Source: an uncultured Faecalibacterium sp. (GTDB lineage: Bacteria > Bacillota > Clostridia > Oscillospirales > Ruminococcaceae). Taken from it: 9,676 nt of DNA. The stretch spans positions 1-9,676 of the forward strand of contig CAKSZF010000053.1 in the NCBI GenBank assembly GCA_934525405.1. The letters are read 5' to 3'. Of this stretch, positions 6,979 to 9,676 are shown piece after piece (the first letter of the stretch is position 1; every line of letters starts with the position of its first letter). The notes beneath the pieces were generated by a model. That model saw only the letters and a list, made by a program, of their open reading frames with translations. It did no database searches and was not told the origin of the DNA. A program made the position numbers and the translations under genes.

Positions 6979-7848
6979 ATGAAAACAGGACTTGTGCTGG
7001 AAGGCGGCGCTATGCGCGGAATGTTCACCGCTGGCGTACTGGATGTGCTGATGGAGCATAACATCCAGCTGGACGGTGCCGTTGGTGTGTCGGCGGGGGC
7101 AGTGTTCGGCTGCAACTACAAGTCGCACCAGATCGGGCGCACCATCCGCTACAACACGGAATACTGCACCGACAAACGCTACGCCAGCTTTGGCAACCTG
7201 CTGCGCACCGGCAACCTGTACAGCGAGCAGTTCTGCTACCATACCGTGCCGGAAAAGCTGGACCCCTTTGACGCCAAGGCTTTCCGGGAGAACCCCATGG
7301 ACTTTTTTGTGGTGTGCACCGATGTGCGCACCGGTGAGCCCATCTACCACAAGTGCCGCACCGGCGACGCCGAGGATATCCGGTGGATGCAGGCATCGGC
7401 ATCCATGCCGCTGGCGGCAAAGATCGTAAAGATCGGCCACTATCAGCTGCTGGACGGCGGCGTTGCGGATTCCATTCCTGTGCGCTTTTTCGAGTCCATC
7501 GGCTATAAACGCAACCTGATCATCCTGACCCAGCCCAAGGGCTTTGTAAAGCAGAAAAACAAGATGCTGCCCCTTATCCGAGCGAAGTATTTGCGCTACC
7601 CCGCCTTTGTGGAGGCCGTGGCAGACCGGCACCAGCGCTACAACGAGACGCTGGCTTATATTTCCATGCTGGAACAGTCCGGCCGGGCATTCGTTGTCCG
7701 CCCGCCCATCCCGCTGGAGATTCCCTCTATGGAGCGCGATCCCGCCCAGCTGCGCCGCGTATACGAGACCGGCCGCGCCGTGGCACAGATCCAGATCGAC
7801 AAGATTGCAGCCTATGTAGAAACTTGCAAGGCTGCAACGGAAGAATAA
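6979..7848 (+). CDS. Patatin-like phospholipase (YjjU-type serine hydrolase)
   Basis: Predicted Ser-Asp dyad lipid acyl hydrolase of 289 residues with no signal peptide or membrane segment, so probably cytoplasmic or peripheral. The patatin elements are in order: the glycine-rich oxyanion-hole motif GGAMRG (9-14), the nucleophile elbow GVSAG with Ser38 (36-40), and the catalytic Asp in DGG (159-161). A C-terminal region of about 110 residues follows, as in bacterial YjjU-type members. The natural substrate is unknown; family members act on phospholipid or related acyl esters, a general inference. ATG 6979 has AGGAGG 8 nt upstream. The overlapping ATG at 6974 is out of frame and stops at once. 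The gene has its own promoter and terminator, so it appears monocistronic. It is divergent from xpt and convergent with rplL, with no evident functional link to either. Confidence 0.93.
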   Translation: MKTGLVLEGGAMRGMFTAGVLDVLMEHNIQLDGAVGVSAGAVFGCNYKSHQIGRTIRYNTEYCTDKRYASFGNLLRTGNLYSEQFCYHTVPEKLDPFDAKAFRENPMDFFVVCTDVRTGEPIYHKCRTGDAEDIRWMQASASMPLAAKIVKIGHYQLLDGGVADSIPVRFFESIGYKRNLIILTQPKGFVKQKNKMLPLIRAKYLRYPAFVEAVADRHQRYNETLAYISMLEQSGRAFVVRPPIPLEIPSMERDPAQLRRVYETGRAVAQIQIDKIAAYVETCKAATEE

Positions 7849-7854
7849 GATGAA

Positions 7855-7889
7855 AGGCTGCTGCACGGGCTTGTGCGGCAGCCTTTTTT
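7855..7889 (+). terminator. Rho-independent terminator of the phospholipase gene
   Basis: AGGCTGC (7855-7861) pairs with GCAGCCT (7878-7884), with an inner GCAC/GTGC, followed by a six-T run (7884-7889). It starts 6 nt after the stop codon. Confidence 0.92.
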
Positions 7890-7906
7890 GATAAGAGAAT
7901 GATTGG

Positions 7907-7942
7907 AAATGCCCTCCGCTGTGCTCTGGGCATTTTCAGCGG
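7907..7942 (+). other. Two mutually exclusive stems ahead of a second terminator
   Basis: AAATGCCC (7907-7914) is complementary to GGGCATTT (7928-7935), and CCGCTG (7916-7921) to CAGCGG (7937-7942). The pairs interleave. The loop available to span the 8-bp stem is 1 nt, so they probably alternate rather than form a full pseudoknot. Together with the terminator at 7961-8001 this could be a small RNA or a processed 3' end. I see no good promoter between 7890 and 7906. Confidence 0.4.
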
Positions 7943-7960
7943 AATTGGATTTTTATTATT

Positions 7961-8001
7961 AGGCTTCAGAAACGCCTGCGGGCGTTTCTGAAGCCTTTTT
8001 T
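7961..8001 (+). terminator. Very strong second rho-independent terminator without an obvious gene
   Basis: AGGCTTCAGAAACGCC (7961-7976) pairs perfectly with GGCGTTTCTGAAGCCT (7981-7996) around a TGCG loop, followed by Ts to 8001. The orientation is plus strand; the minus side has no T-run. The preceding phospholipase gene already has a complete terminator 72 bp upstream. Confidence 0.9.
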
Positions 8002-8031
8002 CACGGGAGGGGTCACAGCGGTAAGCGGCCT

Positions 8032-8183
8032 CGCCCTCTCAGTCACCTACGGTGACAGCTCTCCCAAAGGGAGAGCCAAGAGCACTGCCGGAAGCTTTCT
8101 CATTGCATCTGATACTTTAGCATCGAGGTTAACGGCTTGGCTCTCCCCTTGGGAGAGCTGGCGCGGGAGCGCCTGAGAGGGCG
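8032..8183. repeat. Palindromic intergenic repeat, copy B
   Basis: This 152-bp element is bounded by a perfect 11-bp inverted repeat CGCCCTCTCAG (8032-8042) / CTGAGAGGGCG (8173-8183). It is laid out symmetrically. On the left are GTCACC-TAC-GGTGAC (8042-8056) and GCTCTCCC-AAA-GGGAGAGC (8058-8076). On the right are GCTCTCCC-CTT-GGGAGAGC (8140-8158) and GGCGC-GGGA-GCGCC (8160-8173). CCAAG/CTTGG closes a core that shares CCGGAAGCTTT and ACTTTAGC with copy A. No coding potential is seen. It is part of the 512-bp gene-free gap 7849-8360. Confidence 0.8.
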
Positions 8184-8195
8184 CATTCCCCCAAA

Positions 8196-8283
8196 GAGGG
8201 AGCTGGCAAAGCCGTCAGGCTTTGACTGAGGGAGTCAGGCCTCCCCTTGGGGGAGCTGCCGAACGAAGTGAGGCTGAGGGGGG
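8196..8283. repeat. Two partial copies of the palindromic repeat in tandem
   Basis: 8196-8234 matches the right end of copy A (5919-5957) at 37 of 39 positions, including a hairpin AAAGCC-GTCA-GGCTTT (8208-8223). It is followed by a second right-end-like piece with hairpin CTCCCC/GGGGAG (8241-8255) that finishes CTGAGGGG like the other borders. Matching left halves are absent, so these look like truncated or recombined copies next to copy B. Confidence 0.65.
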
Positions 8284-8289
8284 TATAGC

Positions 8290-8324
8290 AAAAAGAGGTC
8301 TGCACCTTGCGGTGCAGACCTCTT
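8290..8324 (-). terminator. Rho-independent terminator of the rplJ-rplL operon
   Basis: On the minus strand AAGAGGTCTGCACC (8324-8311) pairs perfectly with GGTGCAGACCTCTT (8306-8293) around GCAA, running into five Ts (8294-8290). It lies about 37 nt beyond the rplL stop. Confidence 0.95.
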
Positions 8325-8360
8325 GATGTTCAAGAAAGAACGGTAAGAGAAGGGGTTAAA

Positions 8361-8735
8361 TTACTTAACCTCAACCTTAGCGCCAGCCTCTTCCAGCTTC
8401 TTCTTGATGTCGTCAGCCTCAGCCTGGGAGACCTTCTCCTTGACAGCCTTGGGAGCGCCATCAACGATAGCCTTAGCCTCCTTCAGGCCCAGACCGGTGA
8501 TCTCCTTAACAACCTTGATGACCTGCATCTTGGTAGCGCCAGCCTCAGCCAGGATGACGTCGAACTCGGTCTTCTCTTCCTCAGCGGCAGCAGCAGCGCC
8601 AGCAGCAGCGGGAGCAGCAGCAGCAACAGCAGAAACACCGAACTCCTCGCAGTAGGTGTCGATCAGTTCCTTCAGCTCCAGAACGGTCAGGCCCTTGACG
8701 GACTCGATGATGGCAGTAATCTTCTCAGAAGCCAT
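8361..8735 (-). CDS. rplL: 50S ribosomal protein L7/L12
   Basis: Multi-copy dimeric stalk protein of the large ribosomal subunit that recruits and stimulates translational GTPases (EF-Tu, EF-G, IF2). The 124 residues show the three expected parts: an N-terminal dimerisation and L10-binding domain (1-34, [20 protein letters not shown]), a flexible alanine-rich hinge (about 35-52), and the globular C-terminal domain from EKTEFDVIL with the conserved [17 protein letters not shown] and VDGAPK. The length is normal for the family. ATG 8735 has GGAGGG 8 nt upstream. It follows rplJ after 70 bp with no terminator between, so the two are co-transcribed. A strong terminator follows it directly. rpoB, the usual next gene in many Firmicutes, is absent. 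Confidence 0.98.
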   Translation of the reverse strand: MASEKITAIIESVKGLTVLELKELIDTYCEEFGVSAVAAAAPAAAGAAAAAEEEKTEFDVILAEAGATKMQVIKVVKEITGLGLKEAKAIVDGAPKAVKEKVSQAEADDIKKKLEEAGAKVEVK

Positions 8736-8805
8736 GGTAATAACCCTCCAATATCAATGGTTTTAGTTTGTTTCAGTTTTTTGTTAAGCGGCGGTCACGC
8801 GGCCA

Positions 8806-9321
8806 TTAGGCAGCGGGCTCCTCCTGCTTGTCGGCATAAGCCTGCATTGCAACGGCCAGACCAGACAGAGTGCTGGTGAGGGCGCCTGCAAACATGGACA
8901 GCATGCCTTCGCGGTTGGGCAGCTTTGCGATGGCGTTGGTCTCGGCGGCGTCCATGACCTTGCCTTCCATGAAGCCAGCCTTCACGACGAACTTCTTGGA
9001 CTTATCGCCATCCTGGTACTTGCACAGGATGCGGGCAGCAGACATGGGGTCTTCCTCGTGAGCAAAAGCGATAGCGGTATCGCCCTTGAACTGCTCAGCC
9101 AGGCCCTCCAGAGAGGTACCCTTAACAGCCAGACGCAGCATGGTGTTCTTCACGACCATGTAATCGACGCCTGCCTCACGCAGCTCCTTACGGAGCTTGG
9201 TGTCGTTCTCGACGTTAATGCCGCCGTAAGCGACGACGCAGCCGGAAACCGCACTCTCAAACTTTGCCTTCAGATCAGCGACGTAAGCCTGCTTTTCAGA
9301 AAGAATCTTTGCACTGGGCAT
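8806..9321 (-). CDS. rplJ: 50S ribosomal protein L10
   Basis: Base of the ribosomal stalk. It binds 23S rRNA through its N-terminal domain and carries L7/L12 dimers on its C-terminal helix. The 171 residues match the family length. Recognisable stretches are KQAYVADLKAKFESA (10-24), ENDTKLRKELREAG and YMVVKNTMLRLA (about 38-66), the AIAF-EEDP segment, and the ala-rich C-terminal helix after LSMFAGALTSTLSGLA. ATG 9321 follows GAGGTGA at a 6-nt spacing. The protein, in complex with L7/L12, is known in other bacteria to bind its own mRNA leader and repress the operon. The leader here has the matching architecture, with a terminator 47 nt before the start codon. Confidence 0.98.
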   Translation of the reverse strand: MPSAKILSEKQAYVADLKAKFESAVSGCVVAYGGINVENDTKLRKELREAGVDYMVVKNTMLRLAVKGTSLEGLAEQFKGDTAIAFAHEEDPMSAARILCKYQDGDKSKKFVVKAGFMEGKVMDAAETNAIAKLPNREGMLSMFAGALTSTLSGLAVAMQAYADKQEEPAA

Positions 9322-9368
9322 TCGGTTTCACCTCGTTTCAAAAACTTGTATCGAAAGCCGGAGCAATG

Positions 9369-9408
9369 AAAAAAGCCTCTCTCCCGCGCACTGCGCCGAG
9401 AGAGAGGC
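9369..9408 (-). terminator. Transcription attenuator in the rplJ leader
   Basis: On the minus strand GCCTCTCTC (9408-9400) pairs with GAGAGAGGC (9383-9375), followed by six Ts (9374-9369). This intrinsic terminator lies between the rplJ promoter and the rplJ start, so full transcription needs readthrough. An adjacent hairpin GCGTAAAG-TTG-CTTTATGC overlaps its 5' foot by two bases and could serve as part of an antiterminator. Confidence 0.85.
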
Positions 9409-9488
9409 ATAAAGCAACTTTACGCACGTTTCTCGGCAGGCGGTCAAACTTTACACTGGACTCCAGCGCCTGCTGTCTTAAAAACAGC
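9409..9488 (-). promoter_or_regulatory. L10 (rplJ) leader, autoregulatory RNA element
   Basis: The leader starts near 9488. It contains GCAGGCG (9473-9467) paired with CGCCTGC (9442-9436), enclosing a small stem CTGG-AGT-CCAG (9466-9456) and an internal loop with AAAGTTTGAC, followed by GAGAAACGTGCG. The position and shape match the known L10 leader of Firmicutes, where L10(L12)4 binding controls attenuation. The alternative stem GCTGT/ACAGC (9488-9472) competes at its base. The assignment is by pattern and context, not a covariance-model search. Confidence 0.75.
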
Positions 9489-9494
9489 ATGATT

Positions 9495-9523
9495 ATAATA
9501 CCGCAAACGTGCGGCGTTGTCAA
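9495..9523 (-). promoter_or_regulatory. Strong promoter of rplJ-rplL
   Basis: On the minus strand a perfect TTGACA (9523-9518), a 17-bp spacer and TATTAT (9500-9495). This is the best promoter in the window, as expected for stalk proteins needed in several copies per ribosome. The start is expected near 9488. Confidence 0.92.
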
Positions 9524-9544
9524 GTACTTTTTTCAATTTCCGAC

Positions 9545-9583
9545 AAAATTTTTCTGCCACCCGCAAACAGGCAGCAGAAAAAT
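9545..9583 (-). terminator. Probable terminator after rplA
   Basis: ATTTTTCTGC (9583-9574) pairs with GCAGAAAAAT (9557-9548) on the minus strand with a 16-nt loop, ending in TTTT. It lies 15 nt past the rplA stop and about 22 bp before the rplJ -35. The T-run is short and the loop long, so it may be only partly effective. Confidence 0.55.
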
Positions 9584-9597
9584 ATCAGAAATTCAAA

Positions 9598-9676
9598 TTA
9601 GACACCGTACTTCAGGGTGTTCAGACGGATGCCAGGGCCCATGGTGGTGGCGATGGTAGCGCTCTTGAAGTAGGTA
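9598..9676 (-). CDS. rplA: 50S ribosomal protein L1, 3' end (runs off the window)
   Basis: The last 25 codons of L1 are present, encoding YFKSATIATTMGPGIRLN (residues 2-19 of the visible part) and ending in TAA at 9600-9598. The SATI-x-x-TMGPGI pattern is the conserved C-terminal end of L1, which binds 23S rRNA at the L1 stalk and in many bacteria represses the rplK-rplA mRNA. It lies 276 bp upstream of rplJ on the same strand, in the standard rplKAJL order. The rest of the gene is outside the window. Confidence 0.93.
   Translation of the reverse strand, partial: TYFKSATIATTMGPGIRLNTLKYGV

Noticed and set aside
6871..7866. A 331-codon minus-strand frame over the phospholipase gene
   Set aside because: It is a shadow of the patatin gene, runs through that gene's promoter and terminator, and has no domain signature.
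7907..7942. A true H-type pseudoknot
   Set aside because: Only 1 nt is available to cross the 8-bp stem, which is sterically too short; alternating hairpins fit better.
8032..8283. CRISPR array
   Set aside because: The repeats are nested palindromes of differing length without regular spacers, and no cas gene is nearby.

Overview
The window looks like chromosome from a moderately GC-rich, low-mobility Firmicute of the Clostridia. Faecalibacterium or a close relative in the Oscillospiraceae is my best guess, inferred from gene content, strong AGGAGG-type Shine-Dalgarno sites, sigma-A type promoters (TTGACA/TATAAT-like, 17-bp spacers) and hairpin-rich repeats in convergent intergenic gaps. I see no transposase, phage gene, CRISPR array, tRNA or rRNA.

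Layout. (1) Positions 1-5558 hold a cell-division and peptidoglycan block. ftsZ (5' part only), murA and ftsW run on the minus strand. A class B penicillin-binding protein runs divergently on the plus strand, about 100 bp from ftsW. This is a reduced dcw-like arrangement: MurA makes the first committed murein precursor, the SEDS protein FtsW polymerises glycan, its likely partner PBP cross-links it, and FtsZ organises the division site. murA and ftsZ each have their own promoter. (2) 5559-6018 is a convergent gap filled with hairpins, two terminators and one copy of a palindromic repeat. (3) 6019-7848 holds two divergent genes, xpt (purine salvage, minus) and a patatin-like phospholipase (plus). 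Both have good -10 boxes, and the xpt leader is structured. (4) 7849-8360 is a second convergent gap with three strong terminators and further repeat copies. (5) 8361-9676 is the ribosomal stalk cluster on the minus strand: the 3' end of rplA, a very strong promoter, an L10-type leader with a transcription attenuator, rplJ and rplL. It ends in a terminator with no rpoB after it.

The protein-coding genes are ordinary housekeeping genes. The more unusual signals are non-coding: a hairpin-rich repeat family whose copies differ by a compensatory base-pair change, a competing-hairpin leader plus a possible small ORF overlapping xpt by ATGA, competing hairpins with an extra terminator behind the phospholipase gene, and the L10 attenuator. 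I found no evidence for a new multi-gene system.
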